Assembly: GCA_963751955.1 (NCBI GenBank)
Contig: CAVVWM010000011.1
Location: 682,001-746,000, forward strand
Direction of reading: 5' to 3'
DNA: 64,000 nucleotides
DNA from: JABDIY01 sp963751955
Lineage (GTDB): Bacteria; Actinomycetota; Acidimicrobiia; Acidimicrobiales; SZUA-35
Shown: one piece after another, positions 1 through 9,501 of the stretch
Position numbering within the stretch: the first letter of the stretch is position 1
Layout of the letters: the number at the start of each line of letters is the position of its first letter
The notes under the pieces: model-generated
What the model was told of the DNA's origin: nothing
Database searches by the model: none
What the model saw: the letters and a program-made list of their open reading frames with translations, nothing else
Translations under genes and position numbers: made by a program

Positions 1-741
1 ATCGGGCGCTCGCCGTTCTCGTACAGCCGGATATGACGCTTCGCCTCGTATGCGATCGCACGGCCCAGGGATCGAAGCGAGTTCACGTTCTTAACTTCAC
101 AGCGGGTCCGAAGCTCATCGGATCCCGCCGGCCGCACCGACACATTGGCGTCTACCCGCAACGAGCCTTCTTCCATCTTTCCGTCGGACGCACCGACTGC
201 GACCAACGCAGCCCGAATCTCCTGAACGTACGCCTTTGCGTCTTCCGCGTTTGCGAAGGTCGGGGTGGCTGACGATTTCGAGCAGCGGCACCCCCGCCCG
301 GTTGTAGTCGACGAGGGAGTAGTCAGCCCCAGTGATCCGCCCGGTGGAACCGATGTGGGTGCTCTTACCGGTGTCTTCTTCAAGGTGGGCCCGCTCCACA
401 CGGATCCGGGTTCCGTTCGGGAGATCTACGTGGCCGTCGGTGTTGAGCGGCAAATCGTATTGGCTTATCTGGTAGTCCTTGGGCATGTCCGGATAGAAGT
501 AGTTCTTACGAGCGAATACGCAGCGATTGATGCGGCAGTTCAGAGCGAGCCCGACCCGGATTCCTAATTCGATCGCTTTCTCATTGACTACTGGCAACGT
601 GCCGGGCAGACCGAGACACACTGGATGAACGTTGGTGTTGGGCTCTCCCCCGAACTCGTTTCGGGCCGGGGAGAACATCTTCGACGCTGTCGCAAGTTCA
701 GCATGAACCTCAAGGCCAATAACCGTTTCCCACGTGGTCAT
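1..741 (-). CDS. gatB: Asp/Glu-tRNA amidotransferase subunit B (GatB), 3' truncated by window edge, one apparent frameshift
   Basis: GatB binds misacylated Glu-tRNA(Gln)/Asp-tRNA(Asn) and phosphorylates the side chain that GatA-derived ammonia amidates. The N-terminus (TTWETVIGLEVHAEL) and the later HPDLR and EEGSLRVDANVSVRP stretches are diagnostic of the GatB catalytic cradle. The frame reads through HPDLR, then is lost at an AAA run (250-252 on +). Dropping one A restores NAEDAKAYVQ and on through CEVKNVNSLRS to the edge, so this looks like a +1 indel rather than a decayed gene. ATG 741 is chosen because it overlaps the restored gatA stop as ATGA; an upstream ATG at 750 in the same frame is the alternative. 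Roughly the last half of the protein lies outside the window. Confidence 0.93.
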
Positions 742-2209
742 CGCTTCCACCCGCCTTCGGGGCGTCTCCAGTCCATGTGCATCATGCTGCTAACTCCAGG
801 ACGGCAGCGGCCCGGAAGATAGCTGGTTCTCCCAACATCGGACCCATTATCTGGATGCCGACGGGCAGGTCGTTGGCGCCGGTGCGGAACGGTACAGAGA
901 TAGCAGGGTGACCCGCCAGGTTCGACGGAATCGTACAAACGTCGTTCAGATACATCGCAAGCGGGTCCGATTTCGCGCCGAAAGGAAACGCAACACACGG
1001 CGAGGTTGGCGACAGCAACACATCGAACCTTTCGTACGCGGTGTTGAAGTCGTTGATGATCAACGTTCGAACACGCTGCGCCTTGCCGTAGAAAGCGTCG
1101 TAGTAACCGGCCGACAATGCGTAGGTGCCGAGCATGATTCGACGCTTCACCTCGGCACCAAATCCAGCTGTTCGGGTGGCAATCATCATGTCGACGGTGC
1201 TGGTGCCTTCGGTCACCCGATTGCCGTACCGGACTCCGTCGTACCGTGCCAGATTGCTGGAGGCCTCGGCCGGCGCAATGAGGTAGTACGCAGACAGCCC
1301 ATAGATCATCGATGGCAGGCTCACCTCCTCAACGGTGGCGCCGGCGGCGGCAAGTGCTTCTGCCGCCTCGCGAGTGCGGGCCAACACCTCGGGCTCGAAA
1401 CCTTCGATGCCGTCGCCCATCATCTCGGCTATCACGCCAACCCGCAGGCCGTCAGCGCCCTGTTTCAAGGCGTCGATGGTGTTGGGAACCGGTTCTGGGA
1501 TGCTGGTGGAATCCCGGGCATCGTGGCCAGCGATCGTTTCGAAGGCCATCGCGGCGTCGGCAACGGTGGTGGTGAACGGCCCAATCTGATCGAGTGAGCT
1601 CGCAAATGCGATGAGCCCGTAGCGGCTGACGGCACCGTAGGTGGGCTTGAGACCAACAGTTCCGCACAACGCCGCAGGCTGCCGGATTGACCCACCGGTG
1701 TCCGAACCAAAGCTCAAAGGAACCATCTCTGCTGCCACGGCTGCTGCTGAACCACCGCTCGATCCACCAGGAACAAGGTTGGTATCGAGCGGATTCCTCG
1801 TTGCGCCGAATGCCGAGTTCTCGGTGCTCGATCCCATCGCGAATTCATCGAGGTTGGTCTTGCCAACCAGAACGGCCCCGGCGGCGTTTAACCGTTCAAC
1901 CACGGTGGCGTCGTACGGAGGCTTCCACCCGTCAAGAATTCGACTCGAACATGTTGTGGGAATTCCCGACGTACACATGTTGTCCTTCAGGGCAACCGGC
2001 ACTCCGGCAAGTGGCCCCGGGTCTTCGCCGGCGGCGACCTTCTCGTCCACGGCTGTGGCGGCGGCGCGAGCATGGCTGGCCACCACCGTGTTGAAGACGT
2101 GGAGTTCCTCGTCCCTCGCTTCGATGGCTGACAGGCTTTCCTCCGCAACATCGATCGCCGCTAGTTCGCCGGCTCGAACCAGACGCGCCGTTTCGATTGC
2201 TGATCGCAC
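738..2209 (-). CDS. gatA: Asp/Glu-tRNA amidotransferase subunit A (GatA), apparent frameshift near the C-terminus
   Basis: Amidase-signature subunit that hydrolyses glutamine and channels ammonia to GatB. The Ser-cisSer-Lys triad is intact: Lys75 in ALKDN, Ser150 in PGGSSGGS and Ser174 in GSDTGGS, spaced as in known GatA enzymes. The start is GTG 2209, sharing one base with the gatC stop (TAGTG). The uninterrupted frame stops early at 782, after AAAVLELAA. The neighbouring frame continues with MMHMDWRRPEGGWKR, resembling the usual DWxxRRP tail, and ends at 738 in an ATGA overlap with gatB. A missing base near 791-796 would join them. The alternative is a natural protein about 15 residues shorter. 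Confidence 0.93.
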
Positions 2210-2511
2210 TACGGCTCCTCACCATGGGCGGGCGGCACGCGGAATCGACCAGCTTCGATTTGTGGACCCATCGCCAATGCAGCATCTCTGTTCGTGAAGA
2301 CCTCCACCACGTCGGGGCGAAAGACATTGGACAAAGGATACGGATGTTGAGTTGGGGCTAGATCGTGTACATCAAGCGCTTCCACGTCTTCGGCATGCTT
2401 GAGAATTGCTGCGAGCTGAGGGGTGAATGTCTCCAGCTCCTCCTCGGTGAGCCGCAACATCGCGAGTTCCGCGACCCTGGCGACTTCATCTCTACTCAGC
2501 GCTTCTGCCAC
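2209..2511 (-). CDS. gatC: Asp/Glu-tRNA amidotransferase subunit C (GatC)
   Basis: Small GatC subunit (100 aa) that wraps around and stabilises the GatA-GatB pair. It has the family pattern: N-terminal LSRDEVARVAELAMLRLTEEE helix, LAAILKHAEDVEALDV, then the P-rich segment with FRPDVV and a C-terminal RVP. It is the first gene of gatC-gatA-gatB, the common actinobacterial order. The start is GTG 2511, preceded by TAGCCT and a 6-base spacer, so the mRNA is probably leaderless. Gat genes in this setting imply that Gln-tRNA and/or Asn-tRNA is made by the indirect route. Confidence 0.93.
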   Translation of the reverse strand: MAEALSRDEVARVAELAMLRLTEEELETFTPQLAAILKHAEDVEALDVHDLAPTQHPYPLSNVFRPDVVEVFTNRDAALAMGPQIEAGRFRVPPAHGEEP

Positions 2512-2517
2512 CGGGAC

Positions 2518-2523
2518 AGGCTA
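2518..2523 (-). promoter_or_regulatory. -10 element of gatC (leaderless)
   Basis: TAGCCT on the minus strand, 6 bases before GTG 2511. This places the transcript start at or next to the start codon. Confidence 0.55.
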
Positions 2524-2658
2524 TCCGGCCACGATGAAGGACTGGGGGCGAATACTGAGCGTGGACCCACCGGACCGGGGCGCCTCCGCAACCCGGAATG
2601 TCGTGACGCCAGCACCTTTGACTCTTCTGGCGTTGCTCGGCCACCGGAGCGGTAGTGA

Positions 2659-2675
2659 CCCGACGATTTTTCGGG
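2659..2675 (-). terminator. Hairpin directly after the SCP2 gene
   Basis: A 5-bp stem (CCCGA/TCGGG) with a 7-base loop lies immediately downstream of the SCP2 stop codon. There is no U-tract on the minus strand, so it is a weak terminator candidate separating this gene from gatC. Confidence 0.3.
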
Positions 2676-3131
2676 CTAGATCTCGGTGAAGGATGCGATA
2701 CGAGCTCCGACTTCTCTTGCTTCGGGCGGGATGTCAACGGGGTTGCCGACTTGCTGTTGCATCAGCGGCATCAGCTGGGCCAAATCGCCGTCAATCAGGA
2801 TCCGACCGCCGAAGATCGCCGGCATCAGGGCCTGCATGAACTCCTCCGGGGACCCAGACACAAAGAACTCTGCTGCCGTGATGTAATCGGTTGTGACCGC
2901 CACGTCGAATTCCTCCAGCGAACCTTCGAGGATCACCAGTGAACCGCCCGTGGTGTCGACGTGCCCGTGCAAGTCGTCCCTATGAGGGATCTGAGTAATG
3001 ATCACGTTCAACCGCACCTCAGCGGGCGGTTCAGGCAACCGATCGCCGAACTGCTCCTCCACTTCAGCTCGGAGTTCGACGGCCTTGGCGATCCACTCAT
3101 CGCTCAGAAAGAGGTATTTTTCGCTGCTCAT
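2676..3131 (-). CDS. SCP2 sterol-binding-fold protein
   Basis: 151-residue protein resembling small stand-alone SCP2 (sterol carrier protein 2) domains of actinobacteria, which bind hydrophobic ligands in a cavity. Visible features are an N-terminal amphipathic helix (DEWIAKAVELRAEVEEQF), a central beta stretch with GGSLVILEG, the FFVSGSPEEFMQALM segment and the terminal GRILIDGDLAQLMPLMQQ, which matches the usual G-x(2)-G-D helix of the fold. There is no signal peptide or membrane segment. The start MSSEKYLF (ATG 3131) is 22 bases after the kinase stop, so co-transcription with the kinase is likely. The ligand is not predictable from sequence. Confidence 0.7.
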   Translation of the reverse strand: MSSEKYLFLSDEWIAKAVELRAEVEEQFGDRLPEPPAEVRLNVIITQIPHRDDLHGHVDTTGGSLVILEGSLEEFDVAVTTDYITAAEFFVSGSPEEFMQALMPAIFGGRILIDGDLAQLMPLMQQQVGNPVDIPPEAREVGARIASFTEI

Positions 3132-3153
3132 TTGCGGCTCAGGGTACCGGTCG

Positions 3154-5154
3154 TCAGCGACGGGTGTAGATGAGCACTTCGGTGCCAATGCGCACGCTCG
3201 AGCCCGGCTCGGGGTCGGTGATAAGAACCGGACGGTTTGGGGCACCCTCAACCCCGATCACCACGAGACCGGCAGCCTCCAGCCGTTCGGTGGCCCTCGC
3301 AACACCCTGGCCACGAGTCTGAGGAACGTTGACGAAGGGTTTTCCCTTGGACACGATCACTTCAACGACGCCGTTCTTTTCCACTAAGGCGTTCGGGAGC
3401 GGTTGGGTCGCGATTATGGCCCCTTCGAGTACATCGAGGCTGAAGTCCTCACCCACCTGGGTCAGGCCAACGTCAAGCTTGAGCAGCTGGTCGGCGGCAT
3501 CTTCGAGCGTCACGCCGATCAGATTCGGCGTCGTTCGCCGCTCGGGACCCTTGCTTATCTCTAAAACGACTTCGCTGCCCTCGGGGATGGCTGTGGTCAT
3601 CGGCTCACCCGACCCCAGAAGCGCAACAAGTACTAGATCAGCAGCCACTTCTTCGTCGAAAACCTCCTTGACCTCGACCACGACAAGCCGAGAAGCTCGA
3701 ATCTGATCGATTGCATCTCGTCGGTGGATCCCCACCACATCTGGAAGGTCTACCAACGGAGGTCCATCCGACACCAGAAGGGTGACAACTTGACCCTTGG
3801 CCCAGGGGTTCCCGGCTATCGGATTCTGAGCCAGCACTTCATCGGCCACCGAGCCGCTGTAGCGGTTGCGTTCGACCGCGACCACCCAGCCCTGTTCATC
3901 CAACTCACTCCTGGCCGCTTCTACGTCGAGGCCGACAAGCGAGGTCATTTCCGGACCATTGATCGCAGCCGGAACCGGCACTGGCGCCGCCTCATCGCCG
4001 AACACCCAGCTGCCTGCCATGGCCACCAAAGCACACGCAAGCACCACGGCTGCAACGGCCCAGGGCCAGACCAACCGATGGCCCACATCGAAGTCGGAGA
4101 GTTCCCCATTGTGTTGGGGACCGACCGAGTTGTGCTCCCCCGACGCCATGCCCATGGCGGCAAGGTCGTCGTCAGCAAAATGCAGGGGTGTGCGGGACAG
4201 TTCGGTGAGGTCCACGGCGTGGTCCGCCACTATCACCTCAGTGCCACCGGTTGAGGTGGTCTCGGGGTAGTCGAGCACGGCCGGTGCATCAGCATCGAGG
4301 TTTGCCAGCGGCAGCACGTAAGGTCGGGGCAAGTCAGCTGCGGCGCGATGAAATGCCTGGATCAGTTGAGTAGCCGAAGGCCGGTGCGTGGGGTTGGCCT
4401 TGGCAGCAGCACTGAGCGATTCCCAAAGAGGTCCCATCTCGGCTGGAACCTCGATGTTGGTGTCCTGGCGCATCACCATGGTGGCGATGGGGCTGTCGGC
4501 CAGCAGCGGAACTTCACCGGTGACCACCTCAACGAGGGTCAGGGCAAGCGAATAGACATCGGCCGCGCCGCTGACCACAGCGCCGGATCCCTGCTCGGGC
4601 GCGGCGTAACGAGCGGTACCGATGAGAGCACCTTCTGGTTCGGTCCACGCTGCTTCGGCTACCGCTCTGGCGATACCGAAGTCGGCGATGCGAAGGCGGC
4701 CATCAGCGCCGAACAGGAGATTGGCTGGTTTGATATCTCGATGTACGAACCCGCGTTGGTGGGCAACTTCGAGACCTTCCAAAGCGTGAAGGCCGACCAC
4801 AACGGCCTGGCTCACCGAGAGGCGGTGACCGTCATCGAGCATGTGGCGAAGGCTGCCGCCAGTGAGCAGTTCGGTCACCAGGTAGCAGTCATCACCTTCG
4901 GCCCAGTCGTACAGGTTCAGAATCCGGGGGTGGGCAAGCTGGGCCACAGCCTTGGCTTCGTTGTGGAACCGTTTGGCGAAGCGGGGGTCCTTGATGAGGC
5001 CCCGATGGAGTACCTTCACCGCCACGCGACGCTCGAGCGAAAGGTCATCAGCGGTATACACCGTGGCCGAGGCACCGGTGCCGACGGGCGCGACAAGCAG
5101 GTAGCGGTCACCCAGGACGCGACCGACCAGGGTTGTATCCGTCACTCCAGACAT
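3154..5154 (-). CDS. Membrane Ser/Thr protein kinase with extracellular PASTA repeats (PknB-like)
   Basis: 666-residue Hanks-type kinase. Residues 17-270 carry the kinase domain with a glycine loop (VGTGASATVY), Lys47 in VAVKV, HRD (138-140) and DFG (158-160). The juxtamembrane linker runs to about 360, one transmembrane helix spans about 362-385, and four PASTA repeats follow to the C-terminus. PASTA modules bind peptidoglycan fragments or lipid II, so the protein probably couples cell-wall state to cytoplasmic phosphorylation, as PknB/StkP do. It is not in the usual pknAB-rodA-pbpA-fhaA cluster; its neighbours are an SCP2 protein and cysS, so orthology to PknB itself is uncertain. ATG 5154 is preceded by TAGTGT and a 7-base spacer. 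Confidence 0.92.
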   Translation of the reverse strand: MSGVTDTTLVGRVLGDRYLLVAPVGTGASATVYTADDLSLERRVAVKVLHRGLIKDPRFAKRFHNEAKAVAQLAHPRILNLYDWAEGDDCYLVTELLTGGSLRHMLDDGHRLSVSQAVVVGLHALEGLEVAHQRGFVHRDIKPANLLFGADGRLRIADFGIARAVAEAAWTEPEGALIGTARYAAPEQGSGAVVSGAADVYSLALTLVEVVTGEVPLLADSPIATMVMRQDTNIEVPAEMGPLWESLSAAAKANPTHRPSATQLIQAFHRAAADLPRPYVLPLANLDADAPAVLDYPETTSTGGTEVIVADHAVDLTELSRTPLHFADDDLAAMGMASGEHNSVGPQHNGELSDFDVGHRLVWPWAVAAVVLACALVAMAGSWVFGDEAAPVPVPAAINGPEMTSLVGLDVEAARSELDEQGWVVAVERNRYSGSVADEVLAQNPIAGNPWAKGQVVTLLVSDGPPLVDLPDVVGIHRRDAIDQIRASRLVVVEVKEVFDEEVAADLVLVALLGSGEPMTTAIPEGSEVVLEISKGPERRTTPNLIGVTLEDAADQLLKLDVGLTQVGEDFSLDVLEGAIIATQPLPNALVEKNGVVEVIVSKGKPFVNVPQTRGQGVARATERLEAAGLVVIGVEGAPNRPVLITDPEPGSSVRIGTEVLIYTRR

Positions 5155-5161
5155 CGTGACA

Positions 5162-5167
5162 ACACTA
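5162..5167 (-). promoter_or_regulatory. -10 element of the PASTA kinase gene (leaderless)
   Basis: TAGTGT on the minus strand, 7 bases before ATG 5154. Confidence 0.5.
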
Positions 5168-5191
5168 GGTGAAGAGCGCCGGCTTCCGGGG

Positions 5192-6550
5192 TCACTTCAG
5201 ACGCCGGGCCACCGGACCTTCAGCGCTGTCCTCAACAGTCCATCCGGCTGCTGCAAGTTCATCTCGAATCTGATCTGCTGAAACCCAATCCTTGGTGGTT
5301 CGAGCGTTGGTCCGGCGAGCCACCAACTCAGCAATCTCGGTCGGTATGTCGGGCGCATCGGATCGAAACTCGAGTCCGAGAACTCCGGCGATCTCAGCCG
5401 CTGTCGCGGCCGCGGTGTTCGCCTTCTCGGTTTCTGCTTCATCGAGTGCGGTGTTCGCCTGCCGAACTTTACGGAACATCAGGTCGACCGCACCGGCGGT
5501 GTCCAGATCTCTACTCATTGCCGCATCAAATTCTTCCATTGATCTGGGATCGGCGGCGGCGGTTGCTCCTGCGAAGCGGCGTGAAAAGGTGTCCAGCCGA
5601 GCGATTGCGGACTGGGCATTGGAAAGTGAGGTGTCGGTTACCTCCATCGGCGACCGATAGTGGCTCTGCAGCACCAGGAGTCGATAGGCGCGCGGATCAT
5701 AAACCTCGGCGAGGTCGAGGAGGTTCTTCACATTGCCCAGACTCTTCGACATCTTCTCCCCCTCCATTTCCACGAACCCGTGGTGCATCCAGTGAGTTGC
5801 GAAGACCTTGCCGTTCGCCACCGCTTGGGCCCGCTCGTTCTCGTGGTGAGGAAAGATGAGGTCTAATCCGCCGGTGTGCAGGTCAAAGCCTTCCCCCAGG
5901 AGATCGAGGCTCATCACCACACACTCGGTGTGCCAGCCTGGTCGGCCCTCGCCCCACGGCGACTCCCAGGAAGGCTCGCCTGGTTTGGTGAACTTCCAGA
6001 GCGCGAAATCGGCTGGGTTCTCCTTCTCGGTCCCGACGACGGATCGATCACCGCCGCCTTCAACGAGATCTTCCAGCTTCTGATTGGCGAGCAATCCATA
6101 GTCGGGGACCTCGCTCACGCGGAGGTAAACACCGTCACTGGTCACATAGGCCTTGGTCGAATCGATGAGTTCACCAATCAGGTCCACCATCTTGCTCACG
6201 TACTCGGTCGCATGGGGAACGTGGTCGGGTCGCTGGACGTTGTAGAGATCCATCGACTTCCACCAGATCCGCTCGCACTTGGTGGCGATGTCCTGCCATT
6301 CGCGCCCTTCGGTGTTGGCTCTCTGGATTATCTTGTCGTCGATGTCGGTGATATTCGACACGAAGGTGACCTCGAGCCCCTTCCATGCGAGGAATCGGCG
6401 GAGGATGTCGTACACCAGCGTGTGGCGCCCGTGCCCGATGTGGGGCGGGCCGTAAACGGTGGGGCCGCACACGTAGATCGAAGCTTTCCCGGCCTCCCGA
6501 AGTTGAAGGGGAACCACTTCGCCGGCTGCGGTGTTGAAGAGGGAGATCAC
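5192..6550 (-). CDS. cysS: Cysteinyl-tRNA synthetase
   Basis: Class I synthetase charging tRNA(Cys). It shows the zinc-site cysteine in YVCGPTVY (Cys28), the HIGH motif at residues 37-40, SNITDIDDKI, the substrate-site GWHTECVVMS, the FPHHENE segment and EKMSKSLGN. Length (452 aa) is normal. A longer reading from ATG 6583 adds 11 residues, but GTG 6550 is preferred: TACACT lies exactly 6 bases before it, and the protein then begins ISLFNTAAGEVVPL, where CysS proteins normally start. A mycothiol-type homologue (MshC) is less likely because the full-length C-terminal anticodon domain is present. It is divergent from valS. Confidence 0.95.
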   Translation of the reverse strand: MISLFNTAAGEVVPLQLREAGKASIYVCGPTVYGPPHIGHGRHTLVYDILRRFLAWKGLEVTFVSNITDIDDKIIQRANTEGREWQDIATKCERIWWKSMDLYNVQRPDHVPHATEYVSKMVDLIGELIDSTKAYVTSDGVYLRVSEVPDYGLLANQKLEDLVEGGGDRSVVGTEKENPADFALWKFTKPGEPSWESPWGEGRPGWHTECVVMSLDLLGEGFDLHTGGLDLIFPHHENERAQAVANGKVFATHWMHHGFVEMEGEKMSKSLGNVKNLLDLAEVYDPRAYRLLVLQSHYRSPMEVTDTSLSNAQSAIARLDTFSRRFAGATAAADPRSMEEFDAAMSRDLDTAGAVDLMFRKVRQANTALDEAETEKANTAAATAAEIAGVLGLEFRSDAPDIPTEIAELVARRTNARTTKDWVSADQIRDELAAAGWTVEDSAEGPVARRLK

Positions 6551-6556
6551 GTGCTC

Positions 6557-6562
6557 AGTGTA
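6557..6562 (-). promoter_or_regulatory. -10 element that decides the cysS start
   Basis: TACACT on the minus strand, 6 bases before GTG 6550. It lies inside the N-terminal extension that an ATG 6583 start would create, which argues against that start. Confidence 0.55.
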
Positions 6563-6700
6563 GGAAGTGACATCCGATGCCATCGGATAATACCGGCCCC
6601 CCGATCTCGAGGCTGGCGCGCACGATCAGTACCTATGCTGTCCGCTGCTGCGAGGCGAGCCAATCGCCAAAAAGCGAGCTCAACCACAGCACCCACCGCA

Positions 6701-6706
6701 TACGCT
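6701..6706 (+). promoter_or_regulatory. -10 element of valS (leaderless)
   Basis: TACGCT, 8 bases before ATG 6715. Confidence 0.5.
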
Positions 6707-6714
6707 TGTCGGCC

Positions 6715-9316
6715 ATGGCTACGCACGGTTCGGGACCACCGAAGAAGGCATCTCTGGATGGCCTGGAAGACAAGTGGGACGCGGTCTGGTCCGCCGACGA
6801 GATCTACAAGTTCGATCGTACGGCGGACCGGTCAACCGTCTTCAGTATCGACACACCGCCGCCCACCGTGTCTGGTTCGCTCCACGTTGGTCATGTGTTC
6901 AGCTACACCCACACCGACACCCTCGCCCGATATCACCGAATGGCCGGCAAGGACGTGTTCTACCCGATGGGTTGGGACGACAATGGTCTTCCTACCGAAC
7001 GCCGTGTCCAGAACTATTACGGTGTCCGTTGCGACCCCTCCATGCCGTATGAAGAACGATTCATACCGCCTGCCGTCGCAGGAATGGGCCCAGACGGAAA
7101 GAAACTGAAGCAACAGGTTCCCATCAGCCGACCAAATTTCATCGATCTGTGTCACGAGCTGGTCGAGCAGGATGAGCAAGCTTTCGAAGGGCTCTTCCGG
7201 GAGCTCGGGCTCAGCGTCGACTGGAGTCTGTTGTATGAGACGATCTCCGACGCCTCTCGCCGGACTTCACAGCTCGCCTTCCTCCACAACCTGGCCGAGG
7301 GTCACGCTTACCAGCAGGAAGCGCCCAGTTTGTGGGACGTGACGTTCCAGACCGCTGTTGCCCAAGCCGAGCTGGAGGATCGCGAGCAGCCCAGTGCGTA
7401 CCACACCATGCGCTTCAGTTACTCCGACGGATCCGAACTGCTGATCGACACCACCCGGCCCGAGCTACTGCCGGCCTGCGTGGCTGTCGTCGCCCATCCT
7501 GAGGATGAACGCTTCGCCTCTATGGAAGGCCAACCGATCACCACGCCAATGGGGGTAGAGGTACCGCTGCTGCTGCATCCGCTGGCCGAACCAGAGAAAG
7601 GAACCGGAGTAGCGATGATCTGCACGTTCGGTGATACCACCGACGTCACATGGTGGCGGGAGCTCAACCTTCCCAGCCGAGCGGTCATCAACCGAGTGGG
7701 CAGGTTCACAGATGAGATCCCCGAGGTCCTGGCGGGTGAGGGTCGGCGCATCTACGAAGAGATGATCGGAAAGACCGTGTTCACCGGTCGCGAGATCCTG
7801 GTGCGCGCGCTCACCGACGCTGGATCGATCATTGGTGTGCCGCGCAAGATCACCCACCCGGTGAAGTTCTTCGAAAAGGGCGACAAACCACTCGAGATCG
7901 TCAGCAGTCGTCAGTGGTATCTCCGCAACGGTGGCAGAGAAGACGAACTCAAGGCTGCTCTGATCGAGCGGGGCGAGAACATCAATTTCCATCCCAGCTA
8001 CATGCGGGCGCGCTACCGAAACTGGGTCGAAAACCTCAACGGAGACTGGCTGATCAGTCGCCAACGGTTCTTTGGTGTTCCCTTTCCTGTCTGGTACGGG
8101 CTCGACGGCGACGGCGACGCTCTTTATGAATATCCGCTGGTTCCCAGCGAAGCGGACCTCCCAATCGATCCTTCGGTCGACGTTCCCGCCGGATACGACG
8201 AGAGTCAGCGGGGCCAGCCCGGTGGTTTCATCGCCGATCCTGACGTCATGGACACCTGGGCCACGTCGTCCCTCACACCCCAGATCGCAGGTTTGTGGGC
8301 AACTGAGGACGGGACCGATCTGTTCGATCGGGTCTATCCCTATGACGTTCGGCCCCAAGCTCACGACATCATTCGCACGTGGCTGTTCTCCACCGTCGTG
8401 CGCAGTCACTTCGAACACGACAGCGTCCCCTGGCGTAATGCTTCGCTGTCTGGCTGGATTCTGGATCCGGATCGCAAGAAGATGTCGAAATCGGTTGGCA
8501 ACGTTGTTGTCCCCACCGATCTCCTGGAGCAGTACGGCTCCGATGCGGTTCGTTACTGGGCAGCTTCGGCCCGCCCCGGAACCGACACCGCATTCGATGA
8601 GGGTCAAATGAAGGTAGGCCGCCGACTGGCCATCAAGTTGTTGAATGCATCGAAGTTTGCACTCGGCATGGGTGTGTCGGTCGAGTCCCTGAACCAGCCG
8701 GTCACCGAACCACTGGACCGCTCCCTGCTGGCCCGACTCCAGACCCTCGTTGAGGACTGCACCAAGGCCTTCGAGGACTACGACTACGCAAGGTCCCTGG
8801 AGCGGACCGAGGCTCTTTTCCTGGATCTTCACAGATGACTACATCGAGCTCGTGAAGGACCGCGCCTATGGGGAAGGGAGTTCAACCTCGCCAAACGGAA
8901 CGACCTCAGCGCATGCCACGTTGGCTCATGCGCTCGACACAGTTCTCCGCCTCTTCGCGCCATTTCTGCCCTTTGTCACCGAGGAGGTCTGGAGTTGGTG
9001 GCGCGACGGTTCGATCCACGTCGCCCCGTGGCCTGAGCAAGCGTCACTCGCAGCCGCTGCAGGGTCGGACCCCGATCCGACCATTCTGGCCCTGGCCGGG
9101 AGTGCGCTCACAGAGATCCGCCGACCCAAGACCCAAGCAAAGCGATCGTTGAAGACCCGCATCACATCCGCCACCTTGACCGTTGCCTCCTCCGACCGTG
9201 GTCGACTGGAAGCGGCGATGCCAGATCTCGTCGACAGCGGAAATATCGATACCTACGAGATACGCGAAGGTTCCGAGCTGTCGGTTAGGGCCGTACTCGA
9301 AGCCGAGTCCGGCTGA
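6715..9316 (+). CDS. valS: Valyl-tRNA synthetase, short PRK13208-type form, one apparent frameshift
   Basis: Class I synthetase charging tRNA(Val). It shows the HIGH-equivalent HVGHVFSYTHTD, the signature GWDDNGLPTERR typical of the archaeal/actinobacterial ValS type, a CP1 editing insert with DTTRPELLPA, a Rossmann half with DVMDTWATSSLTPQ and KKMSKSVGN. The C-terminal part carries the anticodon-binding helices but no long coiled-coil arm. The frame is lost at CC 8820-8821: removing one C converts EALFLDLHR-stop into EALFWIFTDDYIELVK and the gene continues to 9316 (about 866 aa in total). As the only ValS expected, a sequencing indel is more likely than a pseudogene. The start is MATHGSG, placed by the -10 hexamer upstream. 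Confidence 0.94.
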
Positions 9317-9487
9317 GCCTAGGTATTCCGGTCGCCGTTGATGATGTAGATCGTGGTTGGGGATTCCCGGACGGGCCGAGCTGCGCGCGACGTTTCCCAA
9401 ACCTACAACGCAGATCCCTGGGCCCATGGACGTCGAGACCCGGGTGCATACTCAGGAGCGGAGAACCAAACCGATTCAACCCTCAAG

Positions 9488-9493
9488 TACCCT
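9488..9493 (+). promoter_or_regulatory. -10 element of serB (leaderless)
   Basis: TACCCT, 8 bases before GTG 9502. Confidence 0.5.
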
Positions 9494-9501
9494 CGGGGAC
9501 C

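Noticed and set aside
6551..6583. ATG 6583 as the cysS start
   Set aside because: It would place the -10 hexamer TACACT inside the coding region and add 11 residues not typical of CysS.
5876..7108. Plus-strand open frame opposite cysS running into valS
   Set aside because: No recognisable motif; antisense to CysS and out of frame with ValS.
7465..8832. Long minus-strand open frame opposite valS
   Set aside because: It mirrors the codon structure of valS and shows no protein-family motif; such shadows are common in GC-rich genes.
9317..9410. Minus-strand reading of about 27 codons ending IYIINGDRNT between valS and serB
   Set aside because: No start codon, too short, and no family recognised.
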